Positions 46,984 through 58,799 of a stretch of DNA of 64,000 nucleotides are shown one piece after another. The stretch is from Amyloporia xantha (Eukaryota > Basidiomycota > Agaricomycetes > Polyporales > Adustoporiaceae). Numbering within the stretch: position 1 is the first letter of the stretch; each line of letters begins with the position of its first letter. Made by a program: the position numbers and the translations under genes. The stretch covers positions 806,001 through 870,000 of the forward strand of contig JAYKKR010000010.1 in assembly GCA_036971615.1 (NCBI GenBank), in the 5' to 3' direction. The notes under the pieces were generated by a model that worked only from the letters and a program-made list of their open reading frames with translations, was not told where the DNA came from and did no database searches.

Positions 46984-49900
46984 TCATGAGCGCTGCTGTT
47001 GGTCCTTTCTTGTCTTGTAAAAATCGGTGAAAGATAATCGAATGCCGAGAAAGCGACAATCGAGGTCAGCATGACCCTGCAGTGCTTGGACGATTGCTTG
47101 TGCGCGCTCGGAAAATGAAGCTCCGTAATCTCGAACGCGGCTCAGGATATCGTGGACAGCATCCGGATTATACCGTTTATCGGCCGCTCTCTCCATAAAA
47201 GTGAACACTCCCTGTTACTATGATGAGTTATCTGCTGAAGTAAACGAGCACACAAAGCTTACTCGTTCCGCATCTTTTTCTGAATCTCTTCGTGCAGATT
47301 CGGACAGGCAATAGTTGTAGAAGTCGTCCTGTCTGTAGAGTGAGAGGTGTTTCCGCTAAAATACTAAAATACTTACTGTAGCTTCGCGAAATTGGAGAAT
47401 GATAGAAAAGACATCTCTGACTTGATTGAGAAGGTTCTCCTCTCGTCCGGCTTTAGGATTTAGCAGGAGGATTTTCTTGACCATACGATCGAGGTAGGCG
47501 CGATGCGCTTCGATGAGAGCATCCAAGTCGCCTTCTTTCTTCTGCACGAACTCGAAGAGGACCTTCCACGAACATTCAATTACCTCAAGCTGGCAGTACG
47601 CCTCTACTTGGCGAATGAAGTGGATCATCTCCGCCATGACAATACGAATCTGATGCCAGTCATAATTCAGGTCTGTTGGCGCGTAAGTGCACACCACCAC
47701 TATATGATATGAAGAATTTTACCTGGCACCTTCAAAAACGTTCGTGCACCACCAGCGATCCTCATCCACCCTTTGCTCAGGGTATTTTCGATCCGCTTGA
47801 CTTTCCACAGATGATTGAACAACTTCAGATACTTCACCATCGCGTCTGGATCCAGAACGGTGTCTATCGGAGCGTCGACCTTGTACTCTAGTGTGAACAC
47901 GTCCCAACCTATTTCGCCGTGTGAATATTCCAGCATGCGAGCATCCAGTCGCCGTAGCACATCTGATGTATCATTCTGTGCGTTTGAAGAACGAATGGCT
48001 GACTCCAATGTGGCAGTCAGGTTGTGACGGTACAATGTGTTTGCTGGTCGAGCCAAGCTTGGCCTATTATTCCGAATACGTTAGATGAAAGCTCCCTTTT
48101 ATGAGAAGAGGGACGCACGAAAGTGTCTCCATTAGCTGGTCAGTGAAATCGCCGTATCCGAGTAAGAGATAGTGTTTCAATGCCTGAAGATGGTCCAGCA
48201 ACTTGTATTTCTCGAAGAAGACCTCAAACAGTCTCTGACTAGCAATTTGATATGCTGTGTCAATGGACCGTTCTAGTCCGGCGATGTCGCTGTATTTGAG
48301 AGCTGAACTGTATCAGACAACGCGATATCCAGCAACGTAAGGTTGCCACTTACTGCCTCCCGTATTATCGAGCTTCTCTCGAGTGGCCACCCAATCACTA
48401 TCTTGGCATATATACCGTATGAAGTTCAAGCTCTTCCCGGTAGAAAAAATCTGTAAAGCATGGCTCGGTCAAAGACTTGCAGATTGACAACAGGAAGTTG
48501 GTGCAGACCTTTTTGCCGAAGACTTCCCCAACGAATGCTGGCAACATTTCCGTTTGGAACTGATATTTATGTTCCCAGAGCTTGAGGCCCCCTTCGCGTT
48601 CCGTTGACAAGTCTTCTCCCTCGCCACCGAGTCCTCCAAACCCGCCATCTCCAGCCAGTTGACCCCCGCTATCATGGCCAGCCGGTTGTACATACTGTGC
48701 GTGCGCGAGTTCCGGGTCCACGGCTACGAAGAATTCCGAGAAGGGGTCACTAAGTTCTCCGGAAAACAGCCATTTATGTAACGTTGCGAAGAACGGTTTT
48801 GAGACCTATATGGAGTATTAACAAGCTGCATATTATCAATCAAACTGAATTTTACCTCTTCCAACAACTGATTTGTGAATTTCCGCACAAAGGGGTCGCC
48901 ATTATCTGCATAACCATGTATGAGGTTCACCAGGGCCCCACCGTGGGAACCTATGCTTGACGTTAACAACAACCATAGGCGAATGCGATGGCCGTACCTC
49001 GAGCACCCTCCACACACACGCTCATCATACGCATTCTTAGTCTCCAATCTTCTATCCAAACATCCAGCCTTTTAAGCGTCAGCCCAGTTTCTTCCTCGCG
49101 GATGCTTGCTTCCTCCTCATCCTCCGATTCAGCCGCGTTACTATTGCTCGCCATCTGCGACTCCAGCACGGCTATTAGGCGGTAATACTCCGTGAGTTGT
49201 GTCTGAAGATGATGACAAAGGCTCTGTTCGATCATTCCTACTCCCACCTTTCCCTCACGCTCCTGGACAAAGGCGTCTACACGCATGTAGAGGTGGCCAA
49301 CCTCGGCGAGTCGGTGTACCAAGGCTTTTGTCGGATTCGAAATGATGTATTTCTGTGGCTAGCTGTAGGACCGAAACACATGACAACTACTTCAACGACT
49401 CACCGGGTCATCCGTAAACACCAGCTCATTGTTACCTTCCGGATCCATGCTCGGCGAGAAGTGAACGTATTTCCCGGATATGCCTTGCAAGAGATATAGT
49501 GTATCTCTCAAGATCAAATGTTCGGAAAGATGAGGGCGTCCTGAGTAAAGAATGAGATGCAGAACGACTTATCCATGCAATACTCACCAATCCTAGTGCG
49601 ATACTCTCTAAGGATCTGTGCCTTTGACTTGCCCTTCGCTGTCTTGACTGGTGGCGTTGGGTCTACCGGAGTGGTCGCGTTCGAAGACTGTCGAGAAGGA
49701 GGTGGAGGGGCAAGGGATGGCAAGAATGAGGAAGTTGTGGATGATGGCTTGGGTGATATTGCTAGCGAATGTAAGAATTGAAGAGACGCGTGTTTCCTTG
49801 ATAGGACAGGCTTTCCACAGCCAATGTCAACGAGCAATTCATCGGCAATAGCGAGACCGTACTTGGTCAAGCAGCCTAGACAAGAGATTCGTGAAGCGCA

Positions 49901-50278
49901 AAGTTGTGGTACCGTTCGGTGAAGACTGCAGTACTGCTAGACATGAGTCTTTTGAAACTGAGGTCAGACTGGGGTAAGAACGAACGGTGCCGCTTGATCA
50001 AGTCTGCTAAATGGCCTATATCCGCATCCGTGCGCTGCCCTATGTGACTGTTCAACTTCCATTAGTTCAATGACACCATGCAATGAGAGACGTCGCGTGA
50101 AGGTGAAAGACGGCAGATGAATAATTGCTACAACAGCAGCGGCCCCTTTGAAGCGGATGAAGGAAATACTATACCTGTTAAGGATTTCTTGACAATGTTC
50201 GACTAGTTCCTGCTTGAGTATGACATCGTGTCTGGCTTTGGGGACGAGCGAAGTAACGAGAGATTCTAAGGAGGACAT
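46984..50278 (-). CDS. SPC98: Gamma-tubulin complex component 3 (GCP3/Spc98/Alp6)
   Basis: A core subunit of the gamma-tubulin small complex that nucleates microtubules at spindle pole bodies. The start is the first ATG (50278; MSSLESLVTSLVPKARHDVI). Multiple introns; not every boundary was fixed. GRIP1 region: ILRDTLYLLQGISGKYVHF, then IEQSLCHHLQTQLTEYYRLI followed by AVLESQM, typical of GCP3, and GALVNLIHGYADNGDPFVRK. GRIP2 region: KHYLLLGYGDFTDQ-like, MVKYLKLFNHLWKVKRIE and VIECSWKVLFEFVQKKEGDL, then DALIEAHRAYLDRMV. It ends with YGASFSERAQAIVQALQGHA and a short basic tail. A Pro/Ser-rich disordered linker lies between the N-terminal segment and GRIP1. Confidence 0.9.
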
Positions 50279-50689
50279 GAGTGCATAAAACAAGACGCGT
50301 TGAGATCGCGTCGAACGCGTGCACGACCGATCGCGTTCATCTCGATTAGACGCTCGCTCAGCAGTGGCTTGGTCTCGTTTTTAGGAAGTAGTCGAAAGCA
50401 CTTTGCATAAGTAATCCGCGCGGTAAAATATGTATATAGCCTATGTCAAAAGTAGCGACATCAACAACAAACAGACATGCGGTATACGATCCCTCCCGTC
50501 TTCGAGCAATACCAAGACATGTTCCTCCATGTTAATGATTCATGCACAGCACGGCTTTTTGAAAGCAAATCATCATGAAATATTTCAAAGCTATTAGATC
50601 CGGCACCCCGTTAATTCTGCATCTGTAGAGGCGATCAACGCGGTAATTCATCAGTGAAGGTATTCACAGCATCGAGCAAGATATGTAGC
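50279..50689. other. Intergenic, no gene seen
   Basis: The 5' flank of GCP3 and the 3' flank of the minus-strand orphan gene. No coding sequence is recognised. Confidence 0.45.
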
Positions 50690-51267
50690 CTACCTATGCG
50701 TATAGAGCCTGGGGGGCGCTGCCACGGCTGCCCGGCTCAGCGTAGCTCGTGCCTCCTCAAAAAATGGTTTACTGTATATCCGCGGACCGCGGATATCTTC
50801 CGCCTTGAAATATGACGTCAATTTGGGAAAAGAGAAACCCTGACACATAGGCAGCGGGAGATGCGCATTGCGAAACTCCACTACCGCCGCAATATCTGAT
50901 TCAGATACTTCTATTATAGAGACATCAACGTTAGGTGGGTACAGTCTATCAGGACCTTTGGTAAGTAGTGACTTTGATGGGTCGTCTTTTGAAAGGTATT
51001 AAAGCACTGTATCACGAGTCCTAAGCACACCATGATAAACTCTGAGATACGGCACCGAATGTCTGCCATATAGACCTTTCCTCTCACAAATCTGGAGGCA
51101 TACATCTGGCAAGGGTTTATGCCAAGTGGGTACACCAGAGTTGAAACATTTAATGCAGAAATGATGCTGAGCGAAAGGCAGATGGTTAACCAACAATATG
51201 TACTACTGGCCAGTGAAGTACTGCCAGATCTATAGAAGCCGCAAAGGAACAATGGGCGCCTAGTCAT
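50690..51267 (-). CDS. Uncharacterised orphan gene, partial model
   Basis: Two minus-strand coding-like blocks. The downstream block (about 50975-50690) is open and reads VDVSIIEVSESDIAAVVEFR, then KLTSYFKAEDIRGPRIYSKP and FFEEARATLSRAAVAAPP. The upstream block (about 51196-50999) includes PTWHKPLPDVCLQICERKGL and YGRHSVPYLRVYHGV in one frame. They are probably exons of one lineage-restricted protein, but the joining intron (near 50990) and the start are not resolved. No domain recognised. It could be a decayed gene. Confidence 0.4.
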
Positions 51268-51479
51268 GCAGCCCGACGTACTTTCCTAAAGAGGGCAGCA
51301 TCCACTTCTCACCGAGACATCATTGACCTGCAGACTCGTCGATCCCAGCATCGTCCCAGCTGTCTTTCACGCGGTTGTGCTCAATCTGTGCTAACTACTT
51401 TCCTTATTATATCATCTCTTGTTTCTGAGACAACTTCAGACTCATCACGACCTAACGACCTCACGATTCGGACACGACC

Positions 51480-54400
51480 ATGGAGCGTTCAGACTCACTC
51501 TCATCAACGAATTCGAGATCCGGCTCTGCTGCTGTAGGCCCCTTTGCTTACCAGACCCGTCTCCTCGAACGCACGTCGTCTCGTAGCGGCGCCGGCTCCT
51601 TATCTCGTGCAGCCTCAACTTCGAGAAACGGAGTCTTGGCCTCGCCCACTGGCAACGGAACTGCACCTAACGCTACCAGGAGATGGACGCCCACACATCG
51701 CGTCGGAAATAGTCTGGATACTGTACGAGGCAAATGGGAGGAACGCTCTAGAGCTGAAGGAATACCTGAGCACCACACCCCGTCCATTGGCAAGGGGGAG
51801 GAACGCGCGCGCGCGAATAGTATGGTCCCTGCCTCATCTACTAATCCTTCTCCCGAAGCCTCAACTAGGACGCGTTCTATTGATCGGTTTTCTGTTCCCT
51901 CTTCTCCGAGAGCGGACAGCCCTCAAGGGCTTCAGCATACGACTCCTCCAGCGCTGAAACGACACACCATTCCTGCACCCATCATTGCCTCTCCTTTATC
52001 ACCGAACACCACAGGTGTGACTGTGGAGAGTCCTGACTCGCCTACATATTCCTTTTCGACCCCCACGCCTCAACGTATTCATCTACCTGTATCTACGCCG
52101 CTACAGTCGTCATCGGTCTCCGCCTTGAAGCACTTGAGCAATTACGCTGTGCCTGGGTCACCTTCGGACGAGCCCAGTGCAGGTTTTGCATCAAGAGTGC
52201 GGCGCGCGAATACGTTGGATAGTGTTCACACCAACTCGACGGGTTCCTCAGTATCATCTGATCAGTCGTCCTTGTCTTCTGGCCCGTCACGTATATCTCG
52301 TGTCTGGCCTCCGGAACAGTCCTCAGCTAGTAACCTCAGTCGAAGACCGACCTCGCTCTATGGCGCGCAGTACTCTGTTCCGCCATCTCCAGACTCATAC
52401 AGTGCCCGAACACCTTCGAGTGCAACCCTATCTCGGGCATCATCCGTCTCCCCAGACAAATATTCGAGCAGTTCCTATAAACCATCGTCTGCGTCTTCAA
52501 CCTCGTCTGTTATGTCTCCTACCCCTTACAGGAGCTCATACATGGCTAGCAAGAAGGCTTCCTCGTATGGAGATACATTGACGACTGGTCGCCGTCTTGG
52601 CCGACACTTACCACGCATCGCGAGTGGAGATGCGCCTGAGGATTGGATCGATGATTCTAAGGCTGATGAAGAGCCCCCACCTGAGGAGAAAGTCAGTCGC
52701 CGAGAGGAGAGGTTGCGGCGTGTCCGGGATTGGGAACCACCGTCGCCAGAGAAGGTTCGTGAGCCCGAGCTTGTTGTCCCGGGTGTCACGGATGCTGGTG
52801 ATGTGGCTGGTATTCCTGGACGATTGCGCCTATCTCGAGATAAGGCTCCCAGTGCACCAACATCTCCGCTACCTTCTTCCCGCTTGACGAGAGGGTTATG
52901 GGCGGATATTCAGAGGCACCTTCTACAAGCGTACGAATATCTTTGTCACGTCGGGGAGGCTCAGCAATGGATCGAAGGTTGTCTTGGTGAGGAACTCGGC
53001 TTTGGTGTAGTGGAGATGGAGGAGGGCCTGCGAAATGGTGTGGTCCTTGCCAAGTTGGTCAGAGTTTTCCGAGGCGAGGCGGCAGTGCGGAGGATCTATG
53101 AGGTATCTGCCAATTCATGGAAAATGACGACCTGTGTTATTGAACGCTTGGATCTAGGCACCGAAATTGGACTTCCGTCATTCTGACAACATCAATCATT
53201 TCTTCACGTTCGTTCGACACGTCGGTCTCCCCGAGGTAAAACACCTTTAATTTGTATTGTACAACATACCATCTAATCCTATCGTCTGCTGTAGGGCTTC
53301 ATCTTTGAATTGACGGATTTATACGAGAAGAAGAACTTCCCGAAGGTTATTTACTGTATCCACGCTCTAAGGTATGCCTCGTTGGTCGATGGAAGATATA
53401 CGTGACTTATTTTCATGGTCCAGCCATTTACTTGCCCGGCGCGGGCTGGCGGAGCGGATTGGGAATCTAGTTGGACACCTGCAGTTCACAGACGATCAGC
53501 TGCAGAAAACTCAGAAGGGTCTCAAAGACTCCGGTGTTGCGATGCCGAACTTTGGCAATATTGGGAAGGAACTTGCTAAGGAAATCAATGAGGAGCCTGA
53601 AGAAGAGGTCGAAACTGAGGACGAACGTAAGTTATGACGTCTCTGACAAGCTACGTTATTGTTAAACCAATCCAATGTTACGAACCCACCAGGTCGAGAC
53701 CGTCTTCTGCTGGAGAATGAAGATTCGATTATCTCGACTCAGGCTCTTTCCCGCGCGTTCCTTGTGAGAAAGGCTCAAGCAACACAGCATGTCCGCATAC
53801 GTCTGGCAGAGCGCTATGTTCCCAAGATCCAGGCTCAATGCAGAGCGGTATTAGCTCGCAGACGCGTAGATCACCAACGGGAAGAGCGGACTGATCTCAA
53901 TCCCTGGGCTATCGCTATCCAAGCTAGGGCAAGAGGGATTTTGATCAGGAGAGACTGGCGTTTGCATCTGCAAGGCATCAAAGCCGTCACGTTCTGCGTA
54001 GTGATGGCTCAGGCACAAGCGCGTGGTGTACTCCAGCGTCGTAAATTTAGCAAGCTGAAGACAGCGCTTCGAAGTTCGAAGATCTCCGTCGTCAAATTGC
54101 AGACCTTTGCGCGTGCTCGAATTGTACAGCGGACACACAAGGAGTTGGCGAAAACGTTTGCTGCCCCGATGGTTATGCACAATGTTGTCCGACTACAGGC
54201 TCAAGCCAGGGGGATGTTGTGCCGAGCGGAAATCATCCACCGGAGACAGCTATTGCAGCGAGCGAAATCCCACATCGTCTCCTTGCAAGCGCATGTAAGA
54301 GGCGTTCTCGTACGTCGCAGGGTCCGCACGCAGATGGCGAAGCTCGAGGATGTCACAGATGTGGTAGTACGGATACAGGCTGCAGTGCGGACTTACCTTG

Positions 54401-57400
54401 CTCGCAAACGCCTTTTGGCTCTGATCCGAGGTCTTCGCAAGGCCACATCCGCTGTCGTCACCCTACAAGCCCGAGCCCGGGCCAATCTTACTCGACAGCG
54501 GCACAAGGCGATGCACAAAGCGTTGTCGGAAGTACAGATCATGACATCCGTCGGGGGTTTCCAGGCTCTTGCGCGGGCGGCCTTGACTCGCAACCGACAC
54601 CACGAACAAACCAAACAGCTTGGATTCGTTCAACCTGATGTATTAGGCTTCCAAACCGTCGCTCGGGGTGCTCTTGTCCGGCGTGACTTCTATGCTTGGA
54701 GAGACTACTTACGAAACAGTCACCCACATGCAACCATCCTGCAGGCCATGTTGCGGGGCGTCCTCCAACGAAGGAAGTTCCGTGCAAAGATGGGGTACTA
54801 TCGCTCGAACCTTGACAAGATTGTCCAGATACAGTCGCTGTTCCGTGCCAAAGAAACCCGAGAGCAGTACCGTCAGCTCACTCTGGGCACAAACGTTAGC
54901 GTTGGCACAATCAAGAACTTCGTTCATCTTCTTGATGACTCAGAGGCTGACTTTCAAGAGGAGATTAAGGTGGAGCGTCTGAGGTCAGATGTCGTGAAGC
55001 GTATTCGAGAGAACCAAGCTCTCGAGAATGATGTCAATGAGCTGGACGTCAAAATTGCTCTAGTGGTGCAAAATGTCAAAAGTTTCGAAGAGCTAACAAA
55101 AGTCCGTCGTAGGCTTGGTGCTGATAGTGCTGCGGTCCATGCTGCAAGAGCATCTATTCTTGCAGCGCACGGTGATCCCTTCGCTGGGCCGAGCGCGCTT
55201 GATCGATCGGCCAAACGCAAACTCGAGTTGTATCAGCAGCTGTTTTACCTGCTGCAGACAAAGGGCGAATATCTTACCAGGCTGTTCACAAAAATGTCCA
55301 TGGAGAAGGACTGGGAGAAGAATCGCCGACTCATCGAGCGAGTAGTATTAACCCTTTTTGGGTACGGCCAGGATCGTCGTGAAGAGTATCTGCTCCTCAA
55401 GTTCTTCCAGGTCGGTAGCTATCAAATTCGTATGAACTGGAGACATTAACTCACAGTCAACCAGATCGCGATACATGAAGAAGCGGCAGCTTCAAAATCG
55501 ATAGAGGATATCACTAACGGGCATCCGATGTTTATTAACGTAGCAGTGCACTATCTACGGCCAAAGCAAACATCGTACATCCGCGAGGCACTACAGGGTG
55601 TCATCCGTGGTGTCGTTGATTCTGATGATGTCGATCTTGAAACGGACCCCTCAAAGGTATGTGCATATGTCAGAATGAGCATCGCCTAAGGGACTGACGT
55701 TCGTCAGATCTACCGCGCAAGGATTGATCTCGAGGAGATGCGCTCGGGTGTGCCTACCACAGAACCAAAAGATGTTCCTTTCCGCACTGCTCTAGAAGAT
55801 CCGGATACACGCGCGGAGTACATTCGACGTTTGTACAGGTGTTACCAGCAATGTCTCAAAAATTTGACTTCTTCCTTGTATAGACCTGCAAGTTCTTCAG
55901 TGGTGGACGGAGCAATTCGTGACAGCCATAACTCAATCTTTACAGCGGATGCCATACGGCATGCGCTACTTGGCTCGAGAAACACTCAACGCTGCGAGGG
56001 TGAGTATCCGACATCCACCACTTCGGTCTCTACTCATTCAAATATCTTTAGAGTAAATTTCCCGAAGCTTCCATGGAAGCATATGCTGCGTGTATCGCAA
56101 GGCTCGTTTACTACAGATATATCAATCCCGCTATCATGTATGAGGTCCTGATGGTCAACTTACTGTTTGACTGATACGACACACACTTAGCACGCCGGAG
56201 ACATTTGATATCGTGTCCAGCACCATCGATATTGCGTCTCGGAAGAACCTAGCCCAGATTTCGAGAATGCTTACCCAAGTTACGAGTGGTCTCGAGTTTG
56301 ACGATGAATCTCCTAGCTATATCCCTGTGAATGACTACGTTCGGAAGACTATAAAGCAAATTTCATCTTGGCTCATTGCAGGTCTGTTCCCTCAGCCCTC
56401 GTCCTTACCTCTGTTCTGACTCAGGTTTACACTTTGTAGTTGCTGACGTCCAGGATGCTGAGACTGAGTACCATGCTCATGAATTCCTAGACGCAACTGT
56501 GCAACCAAAGTCCATCTACATATCGCCCAATGAAGTATATGCAATGCATACTCTGCTATCTCAGCATCTAGACCATCTGGTGAGTATTCTTATAATGATC
56601 TGTCAAAGAAGCCATTACATACCAGCTATAGGCTCCCACTGGTGACGATACTTTGAGGGTTATCCTGGCCGAACTAGACGGTGTGCCAAATATTGGCAGT
56701 GATGAACTGAACGATGCTCGTGACACTGCGATAGAGCTGCAGCTGACGAACCGGTTTGCGCATGTGAAAGGTTTGTGTTTAACACTTGTTCATATCAACC
56801 CCGATTGTTAAAGTCCTGCGTCTAGACCCCGCCGCCGACGAGAAAGCACTCTGGGTTCAGGCAAAGAGAGCAGTTCTGGCCATCCTTCGGGTACAGCCCG
56901 CGAAAGACCTCGTAGAATCCTTGATGCAGCCTGTCACTGACGATCAGGAGATGACATGGGAAGGGATACTGGAAGACATGGAAAAAGAACAGATGCGCCA
57001 TCAGAGACGTTTACCTTCGACCACAGGAGCAGAGTCTGCGTACCGCCTTGAAGACATTCGCTCGTGAGTTAACTCATGTTATAGTCAAATACAGTTTAAT
57101 ACTCACAGAATTCTCTAAGCATGACATTCCGTGAGGTCAAAGCTCATGCTATCTATTTTCTCCTCGAGCTGGAGAAGATGGGCAGGATCTCTCGTTTGGA
57201 TGGCTATCAGGGCATCTTGAATGCAATCGCCGGCGACGTACGGAGCAAGAATCGCCGACGTGTTCAACGTCAGCACGAGAAGGAGAGCATGGAGGAGGCC
57301 CTGAAATACTTGGCTGAACGCAAGAAATACTTTGAAGAACAAATTGACAGCTATCACAACTACGTGGAAACTTCAATGACAACCATGCAACGAGGCAAAG

Positions 57401-57908
57401 GGTAAGCGGCTCTATCCTCTAACCTTCATCGTATAATCAAAACCACTGCTAAAACTATCATTAGCAAGAGGCGGTTCGTGATTCCCTTCACTGAGCAATA
57501 TTTTCATATGCGTGAGCTGCAAAAGGCTGGGAAGACGCCTCAATTTGGTTCGTTCAAGTACAAAGCAGAGCGGTTTTATAAGAAGGGCATCCTATTATCG
57601 ATCGATCAATATTCACCCCGTCAGTTCGACAAGATGGATATAGTCATATCATCCAACCACGTCGGCGTATTCACCATCGAGGTCTTCAACCATGCGCTTG
57701 GCATCACCAACCGTATTGCATCAGCGGACGTGAAGATGGAGGATCTCCTGCAAGCACAGTTCGAGAACCGGGCGTCCTTTTCGTTATTTAATGGTTTGGC
57801 CAAGTTCAACCTCAATCTACTTCTGTGGCAAATCAATAAGAAGTTCGTCATGTTCTCGTCCCTGCAATGGCACATACTGACCTTTCGCCATATAGGTTCT
57901 ATGTATGA
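51480..57908 (+). CDS. IQG1: IQGAP/Rng2 cytokinesis scaffold
   Basis: Links actin filaments, formins and myosin light chains at the division site. Early exons: 51480-53102, 53158-53235, 53295-53371, 53424-53626, 53693-55410, 55465-55656; several short exons follow. Order: a Ser/Pro-rich disordered N-terminus (about residues 1-470); a calponin-homology domain (TRGLWADIQRHLLQAYEYLC through KLDFRHSDNINHFFTFVRHV and GFIFELTDLYEKKNFPKVIY); then ten or more IQ-like repeats (VVRIQAAVRTYLARKR; HATILQAMLRGVLQRRKFRA); a GAP-related domain (MPYGMRYLARE; LVYYRYINPAI); and the RasGAP C-terminal domain ending KFNLNLLLWQINKKFYV. The last intron uses a GTTCGT donor and leaves only a few residues in the final exon. 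IQGAP GAP-related domains normally lack GTPase-activating function. Confidence 0.93.
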
Positions 57909-58799
57909 CTGCGCTATGATATGTTATTGGCTCTCCTTCAGCATTCTCCGTCACAACTGGCAATGATCGTATCGTACCTTTCATCTATTGCACACGTCTC
58001 TATCGCATTGCTTACCATGTACCGTTAACTTGATCTCAGTCAATTTGTATCATTGCTGTTACACCCTCGTTTTTAAAAAACTGATCAATATCGTTGCATC
58101 CTGCTGTGTTATATGTCTCCGTAATGTCTAGCCTAGTGATCTGTATGAATGCCGCGGGGAGAATGACGCCATCGTGCATTGTGTGGTCTGAGTCCCTCAC
58201 ATGATATACTGACCACAGTGGCAAGGAACGGTATGTGAACCTAAGTACCTAAACATCCCCATTTGCTCACTTAGATGATGAGGCAGGGGGTATCATTGGA
58301 AACTACTCACGCGATGATCGGATTCCCAGCAATGTCAGCATGTAATGTGATGATGAAATGTGCAAGAATCGTGACCTAGCCTGTGTCCATCAATCCGGGC
58401 TGCTCTGCCTTCAAGATTCAAGGTTTATGGGGCGGCTTCGCGTGAGCAAGTACCATGCGTCTGAGATCAGGACGGACGGTCCGCCCAGGAACGATATGGT
58501 CATTTAACGTCCATGCATTTCTACCGATGATCTGTTCTCTCACGTCCTATTGTCATCTCCAGCCCACTCGGTCCGCCAATATGGGTGCACGGTGGAGTCT
58601 CTCCTGCGTGCTCTATTCTCGGGAGTCTCATCACTCATGTTGAGTATATTTTATAATGCCCAGACAGGGCGGCCCGCGGGCTTGTTGCAACTAATGAAGT
58701 CGGCTGCTATTCTATTTCCATCGATATGACCGCTATAAGAAGTGGTACAGAGCAAGCAGCCTGAGTGATCTCAGCACCCAGTGCCACCATCACATCTCC
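57909..58799. other. Intergenic, no gene seen
   Basis: The 3' flank of the IQGAP gene and the promoter of the GH43 gene. A 62-codon frame at 58455-58643 has no protein character. Confidence 0.45.
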
